From: Niallia endozanthoxylica
Lineage (GTDB): Bacteria; Bacillota; Bacilli; Bacillales; Cytobacillaceae
Assembly: GCF_008710145.1 (NCBI RefSeq)
Contig: NZ_VYKL01000015.1
Span: 496,001-560,000 of the forward strand
Length of the DNA: 64,000 bases
Direction of reading: 5' to 3'
Shown: positions 19,857 to 30,221 of the stretch, one piece after another
How positions within the stretch are numbered: the stretch's first letter is position 1
Layout of the letters: the number at the start of each line of letters is the position of its first letter
The notes under the pieces: generated by a model
The model's database searches: none
Told to the model about the DNA's origin: nothing
Seen by the model: only the letters and a program-made list of their open reading frames with translations
Made by a program: the position numbers and the translations under genes

Positions 19857-20819
19857 TTAATATTTTCGTTTTCCAATATACTTTGCAATATTCTTCAACG
19901 CTGTTTTAGCTTGATTTTGCGGGAATTCCTCAACCAATTCCAACGCCTTTTCCAGATAACGGTTGCTAATATTTCTCGATTTATCAATTGCACCGGAACG
20001 AATAATCATTTTAATAATCTGATCCATTTCTTTTCGCGGCATTTTTTCATGAACTTTTACAATTTCTTTACGAATGGAAACATCCTCCATTGCAAATAAT
20101 ACAGGAAGTGTAATATTTCCTTGCAGCAAGTCACTGCCTGAAGGCTTTCCTAATTCTTTTTCTGTACTAGTGAAATCAAGAATATCATCAATAATTTGAT
20201 AAGACATTCCAACATAATACCCAAATCGAGCCAATTTTGTTTGCAAATTCTTTTCTACATCGGCACATATAGCTCCAAGCTCACAGCTGGTAGAAATCAG
20301 AAGTGCGGTTTTCCTTTTTATCCTTCGTAAATAATCCTTTACATTTTGATCAAAACGGTATTTATCCTTTATTTGTTCTATTTCTCCGATAACCAATTCA
20401 ACCATTGTATCAGATAAAATAATATGCGCATCTGCCTTTTCAATTTCTGTCATTAATTCAAGAGAGCGGGCAAATATATAATCACCTGTATACATGGCAA
20501 TTCGATTATCCCATTTGGCTTTAACAGTCAGTTTCCCTCTGCGAATCTCAGCGTCATCAATAACATCATCATGGATTAAAGAAGCAGCATGAATTAATTC
20601 AAGAGCAACTGCTGCCTTTTTGATTGTATGAATATCATACGAACCAAACTTTGCTGCAAGTAACACAAATAGGGGTCGAATCCGTTTCCCCCCAGCCTGT
20701 AATAAATGTAGAGAAGCTTCTTGAAGTAATGCTGAATCTGCGTAAACAGCTTCCTCTAACGCTTCTTCAACGATATCAATATCAGAATTTAAAAATGAAT
20801 ACATCATTTTAAATTTCAT
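19857..20819 (-). CDS. hepT: heptaprenyl diphosphate synthase, component II (catalytic)
   Basis: Catalytic subunit of the two-part enzyme making the C35 side chain of menaquinone-7. The start MKFKMMYSFL (320 aa) is preceded by AAGGTGG; a GTG four codons upstream is less well placed. First aspartate-rich motif DDVIDDAEIRRG, second DDILDFTSTEKELGKPSGSDLLQ, and the substrate lysine/arginine in QAGGKRIRPLF. It needs the HepS subunit encoded just upstream; menG lies between them. This links to the qcr and res respiratory genes in the window, which use menaquinone. Confidence 0.95.
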   Translation of the reverse strand: MKFKMMYSFLNSDIDIVEEALEEAVYADSALLQEASLHLLQAGGKRIRPLFVLLAAKFGSYDIHTIKKAAVALELIHAASLIHDDVIDDAEIRRGKLTVKAKWDNRIAMYTGDYIFARSLELMTEIEKADAHIILSDTMVELVIGEIEQIKDKYRFDQNVKDYLRRIKRKTALLISTSCELGAICADVEKNLQTKLARFGYYVGMSYQIIDDILDFTSTEKELGKPSGSDLLQGNITLPVLFAMEDVSIRKEIVKVHEKMPRKEMDQIIKMIIRSGAIDKSRNISNRYLEKALELVEEFPQNQAKTALKNIAKYIGKRKY

Positions 20820-20941
20820 ATCCGTATCCACCTTGCTGTAACCCTGTCTGATAATAAGTAGCAGAAGGGGTCTGTCCCTTTATATTTATGATAAAACAAA
20901 CACCCACAGCTAATTTATTTTGACAAACAGAAACACACTTT

Positions 20942-21643
20942 TTATTTTGATTTTTTTCCAATATGGACAGCAGCAACCCCGCCAGTGTACGGCTTATAGG
21001 TAACCTCTACTAGTCCAGCCTTACCAAACATGTTCGCTAGCTCTTTCATCCCGGGAAAACTTCGGGCAGATTCTTGAAGCCATGAATATTCCTGATAACT
21101 TTTTGCAAAAAGCTTTCCAAATAAAGGCATAATAAAACGAAAGTAAAAGAAATATAATTGCTTAAAACCGAATAATGTAGGCTGTGATGTTTCGAGACAT
21201 ACAACCATTCCTCCAGGTTTCACCACCCGGTGCATCTCCTTTAACACCTGCATGACATCGGGAACATTTCGGAGTCCAAATCCAATTGTTACATAATCAA
21301 AGGAATTATCAGGAAAAGGCAGCTCCATTGCATTCCCATGGACTAGTTCAACCTGTGGCAAATGGCGAACCTTCTCTTTGCCGACTTTGAGCATATTTTG
21401 ACTAAAGTCCAGTCCAACAACTTCTCCATCAGGGCCGACCGCTTCAGCAAGAGCTATTGTCCAATCTGCTGTTCCACAACAAACATCAAGCGCCTTTGAC
21501 CCTTTTTGCACATTCATAATTTTCATGGTGTCTGAGCGCCATTTAACATGTTGTTTAAAGCTTATAACCGAATTCATTTTATCATAATGATTAGAAATCT
21601 TCTCGAAAACGTTATGAACCTTTTGTTCTTTTGTTTGTTGCAT
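20942..21643 (-). CDS. menG: demethylmenaquinone methyltransferase
   Basis: SAM-dependent C-methylation that completes menaquinone (UbiE/MenG family; also called menH or ubiE). The start [16 protein letters not shown] gives 233 aa; an upstream in-frame codon is ignored because AAGGG sits at proper distance from this ATG. Motifs: [16 protein letters not shown] for [27 protein letters not shown] and the C-terminal [18 protein letters not shown]. It is flanked by hepS (4 bases upstream) and hepT, so the three form a menaquinone tail unit. Confidence 0.96.
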   Translation of the reverse strand: MQQTKEQKVHNVFEKISNHYDKMNSVISFKQHVKWRSDTMKIMNVQKGSKALDVCCGTADWTIALAEAVGPDGEVVGLDFSQNMLKVGKEKVRHLPQVELVHGNAMELPFPDNSFDYVTIGFGLRNVPDVMQVLKEMHRVVKPGGMVVCLETSQPTLFGFKQLYFFYFRFIMPLFGKLFAKSYQEYSWLQESARSFPGMKELANMFGKAGLVEVTYKPYTGGVAAVHIGKKSK

Positions 21644-21647
21644 GATC

Positions 21648-22466
21648 TTACCCTTCTTCCACAAATGATTTTTCTCTCGGAGAATAATCCTTGATTATTT
21701 TCATCATTCGTTCCTCATATAAAGTATTGAAAGGTTGAATTTTATTCATTCCTTTTGTCATTAATTGTATCGAATAATCTATATAGCTGTCGTATATTTG
21801 CATGACATCTTGTTTTTGCTCAGCATTTTTTTTCTTTTGATTATTAGAAAAGGAGCGCTCTAACGCTTCAAATACAACAGATGAACCTGTTTTTTCAAGT
21901 TGTTTTTTTTCTTTTATCAACCGTTTCACTAGCAGCCAATTCGATGCACTATCATACCATTCCGGTACTCCATAATAGGTTATTAATTTCTCTATTAATG
22001 AAAACTCAATCATTTTTACGCTATTCATGATTGTATGAAAATCATCTTGATTTTTATGGTAGATGAACACTTTATGTTCATTTATATTTTTTACACCTTC
22101 AGATAGAGCTTTTATGACTTGTACATCCTCAAGACTTGCCAAGAATTTATAGTACAAACCACTATAGTAATCACCTGCAAGCACTGTTAACTGCCTAACC
22201 TTCATATTTTTTTCATCCACAGGGGTATTTGTTACTTGATCATGTGTATCTAAAGCAACATGCATCAGCATAATTGACAAGACATAAATATCTTTTTCAT
22301 GTGGGGAAAGTACGAGTTGGTCTACGATTGAAATGAGTATAAGCAGTTTATCCTCATCAATCACTGGCGGAATCATATATTCACGTAAATAAGGATGGAA
22401 AACATATTTCTCTATCCTATCCTTTGCATAAGTTAATTTTTCTACCATTTCACGCAATACTATCAC
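21648..22466 (-). CDS. hepS: heptaprenyl diphosphate synthase, component I (HepS)
   Basis: Non-catalytic partner that sets product length for HepT. It has the family blocks KIDEDKLL-like [53 protein letters not shown] and INEHK, which place it securely by position and sequence despite low overall conservation. The start is uncertain: GTG at 22466, TTG at 22457 and ATG at 22448 are all in frame with AAGGGTGAT nearby. It ends 4 bases before menG. Confidence 0.9.
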   Translation of the reverse strand: MIVLREMVEKLTYAKDRIEKYVFHPYLREYMIPPVIDEDKLLILISIVDQLVLSPHEKDIYVLSIMLMHVALDTHDQVTNTPVDEKNMKVRQLTVLAGDYYSGLYYKFLASLEDVQVIKALSEGVKNINEHKVFIYHKNQDDFHTIMNSVKMIEFSLIEKLITYYGVPEWYDSASNWLLVKRLIKEKKQLEKTGSSVVFEALERSFSNNQKKKNAEQKQDVMQIYDSYIDYSIQLMTKGMNKIQPFNTLYEERMMKIIKDYSPREKSFVEEG

Positions 22467-22662
22467 CCTTATTTCCCCAACTTAGTTTCTAGGTTGTCTG
22501 GCAACTTTTTTAATTAAGCGAAAATTATTTGAATTCTGCTTCTTTACATAACCAAAAAAGCAATAAGCAGGCATTATTATATCATAAATGTAAAAATATT
22601 GGCATACCTACCTTGTCATTTATGTATAAGAATTTATACTCCCGTCTTATCATGGCAGCCTA

Positions 22663-22914
22663 TTATTTATCTATATGACTGTTCTTTCTTTCACTTTCAA
22701 TATCACCGTATGCAGTTTTTATGAGGGCTTCACCACGTACTTTGATTGCAGAAGTATGCTCGGTAAACTGCGCAATCATAACTTCACCTTTATCTAATTT
22801 CTCGGAATGATGAAATCTAGTATCGGAGCCTCTTGTCAATCCAATAACATTCACACCATCCTGCTTTGCTTTTATGATAACATATTCGTTGGCAGAAGCT
22901 TTCTTCTCTTCCAT
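22663..22914 (-). CDS. mtrB: TRAP, tryptophan-activated RNA-binding attenuation protein
   Basis: 83 aa subunit of the 11-mer ring that binds (G/U)AG repeats in trp leader RNA when tryptophan is bound. The core [23 protein letters not shown] and the RNA-contact block [18 protein letters not shown] (Lys and Arg contacts) are nearly identical to B. subtilis TRAP; the C-terminal tail is a few residues longer. It follows folE by about 85 bases, as in the folE-mtrB (mtrAB) operon. Its usual target, the trp operon, is not at the expected place in this window. Confidence 0.96.
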   Translation of the reverse strand: MEEKKASANEYVIIKAKQDGVNVIGLTRGSDTRFHHSEKLDKGEVMIAQFTEHTSAIKVRGEALIKTAYGDIESERKNSHIDK

Positions 22915-22999
22915 CGGTTTTCACGCCTCTCCAAAAGTTTATATTCATAAGTTTAAACTATTCCAATTCCAGTTAATTATACAATCAAATACCTATTCT

Positions 23000-23566
23000 C
23001 TACTCTTTTATTAGCGAAAGTACTTCTGCTCTTGACGCAGCATCATTTAGAAATGTGCCTCGTACGGCTGAAGTTACCGTTTTTGAGCCGGGCTTTTTAA
23101 CTCCACGCATAGTCATACACATATGTTCTGCTTCAATTACAACCATTACTCCATAAGGCTCTAAAGTTTCGTATATGCTGTCTGCAATAGTTGATGTAAT
23201 TCTTTCTTGCAGCTGCGGTCTTTTGGCAACAGCCTCGACAGCACGGGCAAGCTTGCTCAGTCCGGTAACCTTTCCATTTCGCGGTATATATGCCACATGA
23301 GCCTTTCCAAAGAAAGGAACTAGATGATGTTCACACATCGAATAAAAAGGTATATCTTTGACTAATACCAGTTCTTCATGATCCTCACCAAAAATGGTTT
23401 CAAAATACTCCTTTGGATTTTGATTTAGTCCACTAAATACTTCTTCGTACATTTTCGCCACTCTTTTGGGTGTATCACGTATTCCTTCTCGATTTGGGTC
23501 TTCTCCGATTGCTTCGAGTATTAAACGTACCGCTTCCTCAATTTGGGTACGATTCACATTTGACAT
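23000..23566 (-). CDS. folE: GTP cyclohydrolase I
   Basis: First step of tetrahydrofolate synthesis, GTP to 7,8-dihydroneopterin triphosphate (mtrA in B. subtilis). I use [19 protein letters not shown] (188 aa), because AGGAGG is 8 bases before this ATG and only 2 before the ATG two codons upstream. Zinc and active-site residues lie in [20 protein letters not shown] (Cys and two His) and in [18 protein letters not shown] (second zinc Cys). RPQLQERIT contacts the GTP. Cotranscription with mtrB is likely. Confidence 0.97.
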   Translation of the reverse strand: MSNVNRTQIEEAVRLILEAIGEDPNREGIRDTPKRVAKMYEEVFSGLNQNPKEYFETIFGEDHEELVLVKDIPFYSMCEHHLVPFFGKAHVAYIPRNGKVTGLSKLARAVEAVAKRPQLQERITSTIADSIYETLEPYGVMVVIEAEHMCMTMRGVKKPGSKTVTSAVRGTFLNDAASRAEVLSLIKE

Positions 23567-23798
23567 TTCCATTTCCTCCTACATTCTATATAAAAAAACA
23601 ACCTGTTCACTAGAAAAATTCACTTTTCATCTATCAAAGGACTTTTCTTATGTATGGTGCTTTGTCTTTTACTTTTTATATTAGCATACTTATTCATTTT
23701 ATATTAGGGGAAAAATAAGGGGAGAAACGAGACATCAAGAATATTTTTTAATAAAAAATAACGATAGGGGAACAAATGCTTAATAATAGGCCCATTCA

Positions 23799-23832
23799 TA
23801 TAAAGAACCGCGATTATCTCGCGGTTCTTTAT
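23799..23832 (-). terminator. intrinsic terminator after hbs
   Basis: Stem AAAGAACCGCGA/TCGCGGTTCTTT with a three-base loop, 15 bases after the hbs stop. It has no long T tract beyond the A/T-rich stem ends, so efficiency is uncertain. Confidence 0.75.
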
Positions 23833-23847
23833 AAGCACTTTATGTAA

Positions 23848-24120
23848 TTATTTAACTGCATCTTTAAGCGCTTTACCTGGTTTAAATGCAGGAACTTTGC
23901 TTGCAGCAATTTCGATTTCATCACCAGTTTGAGGATTACGCCCCTTACGAGCAGCACGCTCACGAACCTCAAAGTTTCCAAAACCAATTAGTTGTACTTT
24001 ATCTCCATCTTTTAAAGCATTTAAGATAGAATCAAAAACGGCATCAACTGCTTTAGTAGCATCTTTTTTTGAAAGCTCGCTTGCTTCAGCAACTGCGTTA
24101 ATAAGTTCTGTTTTGTTCAT
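23848..24120 (-). CDS. hbs: HU-type DNA-binding protein HBsu
   Basis: 90 aa histone-like protein that bends and compacts the nucleoid. The start [16 protein letters not shown] is set by a strong GGGAGGAGGTGA site; the frame runs 22 codons further upstream without meaning. The DNA-binding arm contains [20 protein letters not shown] with the conserved intercalating proline, followed by [13 protein letters not shown]. It stands alone between folE and spoIVA, with its own promoter region and terminator. Confidence 0.97.
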   Translation of the reverse strand: MNKTELINAVAEASELSKKDATKAVDAVFDSILNALKDGDKVQLIGFGNFEVRERAARKGRNPQTGDEIEIAASKVPAFKPGKALKDAVK

Positions 24121-24232
24121 GCCAGTCACCTCCTCCCAAGAAAACCTAAACTTTCCTAATTGTTTCTTACATACATTTGTAAACAAAATATGCCAATTCT
24201 ATACGTTGTTGTCTATTTTTAATAACAAGCAT

Positions 24233-24261
24233 ATCTTAAAACAACAAATAGAATATTTCAA
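24233..24261 (-). promoter_or_regulatory. candidate sigma-A promoter for hbs
   Basis: Minus strand TTGAAA, 17-base spacer, TAAGAT, about 115 bases upstream of the hbs ATG. It lies in the roughly 420 bp gap between spoIVA and hbs (24121-24541), which otherwise holds only A/T-rich sequence and the spoIVA terminator. A second weaker TATAGA box lies closer to the gene. Confidence 0.4.
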
Positions 24262-24512
24262 CTGTTTTTTGGCAAAAAAACCTTTATTTACAAGGGATTA
24301 GTATTAATATTTAGTAATTCTGATAAAAGGTTATCATAATCATATAATGTTAGCAAGAAAAATTCTTAGCATGCGCATACTCTTTGCTATTTATGTCAAA
24401 TATCCCACAAAAAAGATTATGAATATTTGCTAATCTTTTAACAGTATGGCCAAGAAGAAAGAGAAACAAACTGTTTGACCCCATTAAATTTAATGATTGA
24501 CATAAGTATTCA

Positions 24513-24539
24513 TAAAAAAAAACTCTCAAAATGAGAGTC
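24513..24539 (-). terminator. intrinsic terminator after spoIVA
   Basis: Seven-base stem ACTCTCA/TGAGAGT with a three-base loop, followed on the minus strand by nine T-rich bases. It begins 3 bases after the spoIVA stop. Confidence 0.85.
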
Positions 24540-24541
24540 CT

Positions 24542-26020
24542 TTAAAGAATAATAGCTATTAACCCGCCAGAGCCTTCGTTTATAATTCGTTCAAGAGTTT
24601 CCTTTAATTTATAGCGGGCATTTTCTGGCATTAATGATAACTTCGCTTGAATACCCTCTCTAACAATGGAACTTAAGCTTCTGCCAAATATATCTGAACT
24701 CCAAATAGATAATGGATCATCTTCAAAATCCTGCATTAAGTATCGGACCAGTTCTTCGCTTTGCTTCTCTGTTCCAATAATCGGAGCAAATTCACTTTCT
24801 ACATCTACTTTAATCATATGAATAGATGGAGCAACCGCCTTTAACCGTACGCCAAACCTGGATCCCTGCCTAATAATTTCCGGTTCATCCAGACTCATGT
24901 CTGCTAGGGACGGAGCTGCAATACCGTAGCCTGTTTGTTTAACCATTTTCAACGCCTCGGCAACGACATCATATTCAGCTTTTGCATGAGCGAAATCCTG
25001 CATCAGTTCAAGCAGATGATCTTTCCCGCGAATCTCAACACCGACAATTTCTTTTAAGATATCATCATATAAATCATCAGGTGCATAAAGGTCAATTTCG
25101 GCAATTCCCTGCCCCATTTCAATGCCGGCAAGACTTGCCCGATCGATAAATTCAAAATCACTGAAGTGGTTAACCACTCTGTCAACATCCCGAAGTCGTT
25201 TGATATCCTTTACTGTTTCTTTTACGGCTTCTTGGTAGCTCTCACGCAACCAATGGTTTTCTCGTAATACCATAACCCAGCTCGGAAGATTCACATTTAC
25301 CTCAAGGACAGGGAATTCATATAAGGCCTCTCTCATCACGTTTAGAACGTCTGATTCCCTCATACCCTCTACACTCATCGCCAGCACTGGAATATCATAT
25401 TTCTCTGAAAGCTCAGCACGTAAGCTTTCTGTATTTGGATGATGTGGCTGTACACTGTTTATAACCATGATAAAAGGTTTACCAACTTCTTTAAGCTCAT
25501 TTATGACCCGCTCTTCCGCTTCAATATAATTACTCCTAGGTATCTCGCCAATTGTTCCGTCTGTTGTAATCACTACACCTATCGTAGAATGTTCCTGAAT
25601 GACCTTTCTTGTGCCAATTTCTGCTGCTTCATGAAACGGAATCGGTTCCTCATACCATGGAGTTGTGATCATACGGGGACCATTTTCATCTTCATAGCCC
25701 TTAGCGCCAGGCACGGTATACCCAACACAGTCAACCAAACGGATATTTACATCTAATCCTTCTCCGACATGAACCGTTGCAGCTTGGTTTGGTACAAATT
25801 TAGGCTCGGTTGTCATGATGGTTTTTCCAGCTGCACTTTGAGGTAACTCATCTTGGGTACGAGCGCGTTCGGCTTCATTATTCATGTTTGGCAATACAAC
25901 CAATTCCATAAACTTTTTAATAAAAGTGGATTTCCCTGTACGAACTGCACCTACCACTCCAAAATATATATCACCGCCCGTTCTTTCGGCAATATCTTTA
26001 AAAATATCTACCTTTTCCAA
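24542..26020 (-). CDS. spoIVA: SpoIVA, spore coat morphogenetic ATPase
   Basis: 492 aa cytoskeletal ATPase that polymerises on the forespore surface and forms the coat base layer. The N-terminal P-loop GAVRTGKST (residues 24-32) and VDCVGYTVPGAKGYEDENG are present; the C-terminal part ends NEGSGGLIAIIL, like the membrane-targeting end of known SpoIVA. Translation starts with TTG after GGGAGGGG. The gene is alone between hbs and yphF, with a possible sigma-E promoter upstream and its own terminator. Confidence 0.98.
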   Translation of the reverse strand: MEKVDIFKDIAERTGGDIYFGVVGAVRTGKSTFIKKFMELVVLPNMNNEAERARTQDELPQSAAGKTIMTTEPKFVPNQAATVHVGEGLDVNIRLVDCVGYTVPGAKGYEDENGPRMITTPWYEEPIPFHEAAEIGTRKVIQEHSTIGVVITTDGTIGEIPRSNYIEAEERVINELKEVGKPFIMVINSVQPHHPNTESLRAELSEKYDIPVLAMSVEGMRESDVLNVMREALYEFPVLEVNVNLPSWVMVLRENHWLRESYQEAVKETVKDIKRLRDVDRVVNHFSDFEFIDRASLAGIEMGQGIAEIDLYAPDDLYDDILKEIVGVEIRGKDHLLELMQDFAHAKAEYDVVAEALKMVKQTGYGIAAPSLADMSLDEPEIIRQGSRFGVRLKAVAPSIHMIKVDVESEFAPIIGTEKQSEELVRYLMQDFEDDPLSIWSSDIFGRSLSSIVREGIQAKLSLMPENARYKLKETLERIINEGSGGLIAIIL

Positions 26021-26088
26021 GTGATCCCCTCCCGAATCCCTGCGTTAGTGGATAGTTATTATCCTATTATTTATTTTATGACAATATA

Positions 26089-26119
26089 TATTTATGATGT
26101 TGTCCTACATCGTTATGAC
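26089..26119 (-). promoter_or_regulatory. candidate sigma-E promoter for spoIVA
   Basis: Minus strand GTCATAAC (-35 ATA), 17 bases, CATAAATA, similar to the ATA-N16-18-CATACAAT pattern of mother-cell sigma-E promoters, about 70 bases before the TTG start. It lies in the 316 bp gap 26021-26336, which otherwise holds the yphF terminator and A/T-rich sequence. Confidence 0.35.
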
Positions 26120-26285
26120 AGTTTTATATTTTTTAACCTCCTTGCCATTCAATTTACTAGTTTTCCATCTCTTCTTATTGACTCATTCCTCTAAAAAGAA
26201 GAAGTTTTTGCATTCACATAGCAGTATAGGATACGTTCACTTCTGAAATGATTGGAATAATTTCATTGGTAGTTTGAAACTGAGG

Positions 26286-26331
26286 GAATAAAAATACCCT
26301 TCTCCTACAATATATTTTGCAAAAGAAGGGT
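26286..26331 (-). terminator. probable terminator after yphF
   Basis: Eight-base stem ACCCTTCT/AGAAGGGT with a 20-base loop, followed on the minus strand by ATTTTTATT. The long loop makes it weaker than others here. Confidence 0.6.
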
Positions 26332-26336
26332 TATGA

Positions 26337-27050
26337 CTATTTCGTTAATAAAAAGATGGGCTCTTTCGTATTGCCATCTACTGTATAGGGCAATGAATAG
26401 GCCGGAACAAATACCGAGTCCTTCAGTAACGTCTCTCGAATATCTTCCCCTGGCTGGTACTCCGTTTCTGCCTTTTTTAAAGCTTCAACTAAATCAGATC
26501 GGTAATCCACAAATATTTCAGCCTGGCCGTTTATAACAAAGGGAAGTTTCTTATTTGTATAAGGACTTATAACAAAAGGCTCCTCCTCATACCCAAGCTT
26601 TCCATAATCAAGTGTGTACACACCCTCAGCCACTCTTTCTTTATATGGAGGATAGCCTTGAACGTTAATTCGCATCTTCAATTCACTAATCATTTCTGAA
26701 ATTCTAAGATCAAACATTTTAACCTCTGGATTATTTTCAGCATTAACAATTACATATTGAAAAACACCACCACTTTCGAAGGCATTTCCGGGGGGCTCTG
26801 ATAGATATTTTGGAGTGATTTTTTTAAAATCAATTAAGTATTTTTGATAAATAGGGGTAGTCTCTTCAGAATTTTTTATCGGTAAAATGCCCCCGTTTTC
26901 ATCTTTAAACTTCGTTACAGCTTCTTGAACTGTTTGGACCTGATCTTGATAAGGTATTTGATTTTGCACAAGCTTGTCCTCCGGATACATACACCCAGAC
27001 AAAGCCACTACGAATAAACTCACTAACACAGCTATTAAACTTCTCTTCAT
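26337..27050 (-). CDS. yphF: YphF, lipoprotein of unknown function
   Basis: 237 aa exported lipoprotein: the signal MKRSLIAVLVSLFVVALSGC ends with the lipobox LSGC, so Cys20 should carry the lipid. The mature part has no recognised catalytic motif; conserved-looking segments are VTKFKDENGGILPIKN and PEVKMFDLRISEMISELKMR. It follows yphE by about 28 bases on the same strand, matching the yphE-yphF order in B. subtilis. Confidence 0.85.
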   Translation of the reverse strand: MKRSLIAVLVSLFVVALSGCMYPEDKLVQNQIPYQDQVQTVQEAVTKFKDENGGILPIKNSEETTPIYQKYLIDFKKITPKYLSEPPGNAFESGGVFQYVIVNAENNPEVKMFDLRISEMISELKMRINVQGYPPYKERVAEGVYTLDYGKLGYEEEPFVISPYTNKKLPFVINGQAEIFVDYRSDLVEALKKAETEYQPGEDIRETLLKDSVFVPAYSLPYTVDGNTKEPIFLLTK

Positions 27051-27077
27051 TTTATCAATCCTTTAAGTCTATGCACT

Positions 27078-27281
27078 TTAAGCATTTGTTGGTCCGCTAA
27101 ATACGACTAAAAACATGATAAAGCCGGATAATGCTAATAGAATGTACGCTATTACAGCGGAAATTGCCTTTAAAACACCATGTTTTAACTTATAACGGCT
27201 TAGAAAAATCAATACAATTGAAACGAACATAAACCCCATTGAAGCAAGCGAAATCCACATTTTCATTAACGCAGGTGACAT
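27078..27281 (-). CDS. yphE: YphE, small membrane protein (DUF2768)
   Basis: 67 aa protein with two membrane helices (ISLASMGFMFVSIVLIFLS and AVIAYILLALSGFIMFLVVF) and a short basic loop between them. I choose ATG at 27281 (MSPALMKMW) over a GTG three codons upstream, because AAAGGAG is 8 bases from it. Function unknown. Adjacent to gpsA upstream and yphF downstream, as in B. subtilis. Confidence 0.82.
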   Translation of the reverse strand: MSPALMKMWISLASMGFMFVSIVLIFLSRYKLKHGVLKAISAVIAYILLALSGFIMFLVVFSGPTNA

Positions 27282-27366
27282 CCTATCCACTCCTTTATTC
27301 GAGAGTATTATAACACAAGAAGGAATTATTTTTATATATTTTTAGTTTTTTCTGTAATTTTGATAA

Positions 27367-27415
27367 AAACAAAAAAAGACCTCTATAAAGAATTGGGGCA
27401 AATTCTTTATAGAGG
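27367..27415 (-). terminator. strong intrinsic terminator after gpsA
   Basis: 15 bp perfect stem (CCTCTATAAAGAATT and its complement, six-base loop) followed on the minus strand by TCTTTTTTTG. It is about 120 bases past the gpsA stop, leaving a long 3' untranslated stretch. Confidence 0.88.
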
Positions 27416-27534
27416 CGCAAGTAGTGACTAAAATAACCCATACGCGCTTATTCAATACACTAGGTTGCTTCGATTGCATTTTATTCTAGATAAAGATGTT
27501 TTGCATCCTTAAAAAGCCAAAAAAAGAAATAATA

Positions 27535-28590
27535 TTATTCATCTTGCAAACGGCCGACAAGTACGTTTGCTAAGTCTTCCATTTCATGTGTTTTCATCCT
27601 TGCCATTAAAGAATCTACAGCATCCTTAGCGTTCACTCCATTAAATAATACATCATAAAGCGCATTGGCAATCGGCATATTCACATTGTATTTTTGCGCA
27701 AGCTGATGCGCTGCTTTTGTTGTTCTGACTCCTTCTACGACCATTCCCATATTATCTAGTACTTCCTGCAGGTTCTTACCTTTCCCTAACAGATTTCCGG
27801 CCCGCCAATTTCGTGAATGTACACTTGTACAAGTAACAATCAAATCTCCAATTCCCGCAAGACCAGCAAACGTTAGAGGACTTGCCCCCATTTTTGTTCC
27901 GAGCCTCGAAATCTCTGCAAGCCCTCTCGTTATTAAGGCAGCCTTTGCATTATCACCGTATCCGAGTCCATCAGAAATCCCTGCTGCAAGAGCAATAATG
28001 TTTTTCAATGCTCCTCCTATTTCAACCCCGATAATATCAGGATTCGTATAAACACGAAAATGCTGATTAATAAACAAATCTTGAATGTGCTCCGCAGCAT
28101 CCATATCCTTTGATGAAACGGTAACAGTTGTCGGTTGCCGAACACTTACTTCCTCCGCATGACTTGGACCGGATAACACGACAATATGCCTTATTAAATG
28201 CGCTGGCATTTCTTCTTCAATCACTTCTGAAATTCTTAGTAATGTATCTGGCTCAATCCCCTTACTTACATGGACAATGTTTAACGGCTCGTCCCGGATT
28301 TCCCTAATATTACGAAGAACCTCCCGAATCGCTTTTGCTGGAACTGCCAGCACCATAATAGCTACACCAGACAAAGCCTCCGCTAAAGAACCATAACCCA
28401 TTATTGAGTCCTGCAAAATAACTTCCGGAAGATACTTTTTATTTGTATGAAGTGTATTAATTTCTTCAATTTGCTCTGGTTTATGACCCCATAACCGGAC
28501 TTCATGTCCGTTATCAGCAAGGACCATTGCCAAGGCAGTCCCCCAGCTTCCTGCTCCAATAACGGCTACCTTTTCATGTATACGCTGCAT
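27535..28590 (-). CDS. gpsA: glycerol-3-phosphate dehydrogenase [NAD(P)+]
   Basis: Reduces dihydroxyacetone phosphate to sn-glycerol-3-phosphate for phospholipid synthesis; 351 aa, slightly longer at both ends than typical. Rossmann motif [18 protein letters not shown] at residues 12-29, catalytic lysine in [13 protein letters not shown], and [17 protein letters not shown]. It follows der by 25 bases and is probably cotranscribed with it. Confidence 0.97.
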   Translation of the reverse strand: MQRIHEKVAVIGAGSWGTALAMVLADNGHEVRLWGHKPEQIEEINTLHTNKKYLPEVILQDSIMGYGSLAEALSGVAIMVLAVPAKAIREVLRNIREIRDEPLNIVHVSKGIEPDTLLRISEVIEEEMPAHLIRHIVVLSGPSHAEEVSVRQPTTVTVSSKDMDAAEHIQDLFINQHFRVYTNPDIIGVEIGGALKNIIALAAGISDGLGYGDNAKAALITRGLAEISRLGTKMGASPLTFAGLAGIGDLIVTCTSVHSRNWRAGNLLGKGKNLQEVLDNMGMVVEGVRTTKAAHQLAQKYNVNMPIANALYDVLFNGVNAKDAVDSLMARMKTHEMEDLANVLVGRLQDE

Positions 28591-28615
28591 ATGCTCACAA
28601 CCTTTAAATCAGTTT

Positions 28616-29926
28616 TTACTTTCTTTCACGGGGATAAATTTTGATTGGCGTTCCTTCAAAGCCAAATGCATCCCTGATTCGATTCTCCAAGAAGCGCTCA
28701 TAAGAAAAGTGAAGTAACTCAGGTTCATTTACAAATACGACAAAGGTTGGCGGCTTTACAGCAACCTGAGTCGTATAATAAATCTTCAAACGCTTTCCTT
28801 TATCAGTAGGAGTTGGATTCATTGCAACAGCGTCCATAATAACATCATTAAGAACACTTGTTTCTACTCTTCGAGCATGATTTTCACTTGCTATATCTAT
28901 CATTGGCATTAATGTATGAATCCGTTTTTTCGTTTTTGCTGATAAGAAAACGATTGGTGCATAATCCAAGAAAAGAAAATGCTCACGAATTTTCCGTTCA
29001 AACTCTTTCATTGTTTTTTCATCTTTTTCAACAGCATCCCATTTATTAACCACAATAACAACAGCCCGTCCTGCTTCATGAGCATAACCGGCAATTTTTT
29101 TATCCTGCTCGATAATCCCTTCCTCGGCATTAATAACAACAAGAACAACATCAGAGCGTTCAATTGCACGCAAGGCTCTTAACACACTATACTTTTCTGT
29201 TGTTTCATACACCTTTCCTTTTTTCCTCATCCCTGCCGTATCAATGATGACATATTTCTGACTGTTATAGGTTACATAGGAGTCAATAGCATCTCGCGTT
29301 GTTCCGGAGATATCACTAACAATTACACGCTCTTCTCCTAGAATCGCATTCACAAGTGAGGATTTCCCCACATTCGGGCGCCCAATTAGAGAAAAACAGA
29401 TGACATCATCTTCATAGTCCTTTGTGTCTCTTTTCGGAAAATGCTTAGCAGCCTCATCAAGCAAATCCCCCAAACCTAAACCATGTGAACCTGAAATAGG
29501 AAAGGGTTCACCAAAGCCTAACGCGTAAAAATCATAAATTTGATCACGCATTTCTGGATTATCTATTTTATTTACAGCCAAAACTACAGGCTTTTTCGCT
29601 TTATATAGAATTTTTGCAACCTCTTCATCAGCAGAGGTCACTCCTTCTCTCCCATTTGTCAAAAAGATAATAACATCAGCTTCATCAATAGCTATTTCCG
29701 CCTGCTGACGAATTTGTTCTAAAAAAGGTTCGTCCCCAATATCAATACCACCTGTATCAATAATATTAAAATCATGATTTAACCACTCTGCTGAACTGTA
29801 TATTCTATCTCTTGTCACACCCGGGATATCTTCAACAATCGAAATTCGCTCACCAACAATTCGGTTAAAAATGGTTGATTTCCCTACATTCGGACGTCCC
29901 ACTATGGCAATAACCGGCTTTACCAT
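28616..29926 (-). CDS. der: ribosome biogenesis GTPase Der (EngA)
   Basis: 436 aa essential GTPase for 50S subunit assembly. It has two tandem G domains: first [13 protein letters not shown] and NKID; second [14 protein letters not shown] and NKWD; then a KH-like C-terminal domain ([21 protein letters not shown] quoted in part: [18 protein letters not shown]). The start [10 protein letters not shown] is preceded by AGGAGG at 9 bases; an ATG three codons upstream overlaps that site. Upstream of gpsA, as in B. subtilis. Confidence 0.97.
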   Translation of the reverse strand: MVKPVIAIVGRPNVGKSTIFNRIVGERISIVEDIPGVTRDRIYSSAEWLNHDFNIIDTGGIDIGDEPFLEQIRQQAEIAIDEADVIIFLTNGREGVTSADEEVAKILYKAKKPVVLAVNKIDNPEMRDQIYDFYALGFGEPFPISGSHGLGLGDLLDEAAKHFPKRDTKDYEDDVICFSLIGRPNVGKSSLVNAILGEERVIVSDISGTTRDAIDSYVTYNSQKYVIIDTAGMRKKGKVYETTEKYSVLRALRAIERSDVVLVVINAEEGIIEQDKKIAGYAHEAGRAVVIVVNKWDAVEKDEKTMKEFERKIREHFLFLDYAPIVFLSAKTKKRIHTLMPMIDIASENHARRVETSVLNDVIMDAVAMNPTPTDKGKRLKIYYTTQVAVKPPTFVVFVNEPELLHFSYERFLENRIRDAFGFEGTPIKIYPRERK

Positions 29927-30035
29927 AAATATCATCCTCCTCTTTTATGTTAAACTCCTATTTTATGTATCGGAATATATTTCCAGTATTTAGACAGGCC
30001 TAACTTAACTAGTTTATCAAAGGAAAAGCGTAATA

Positions 30036-30221
30036 TCAATGCTTCACAATGATATAGACTTCATCTGTTATTGCATGTGCAATTCCATCCAAAATGGCTT
30101 CCAGATTGGTGGCATAATAATCCATTTCCTCTTTATTTTCGCATACAAATACAGATGCACCGCTTGGCACCCTTTTCGGATTTGTTGTAACAACCGCAAG
30201 TATATATTTTTCAATATTCAT
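30036..30221 (-). CDS. ypzH: small YIEGIA-associated (capping-type) protein
   Basis: 61 aa protein MNIEKYILAVVTTNPKRVPS..., likely the small subunit that databases name capping complex subunit for YIEGIA. It has a beta-strand start and a GIAHAITDEVYIIVKH end, no membrane helix. Its ATG overlaps the stop of the YIEGIA gene by four bases (ATGA), so the two are coupled. The symbol is by position and is less certain than the family. Function unknown; sporulation association is inferred from the neighbours. Confidence 0.7.
   Translation of the reverse strand: MNIEKYILAVVTTNPKRVPSGASVFVCENKEEMDYYATNLEAILDGIAHAITDEVYIIVKH

Noticed and set aside
22488..22516. GGTTGTCTGGCAACTTTTTT as a plus-strand terminator
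   Set aside because: Only a four-base stem, and no plus-strand gene ends there; too weak to report.
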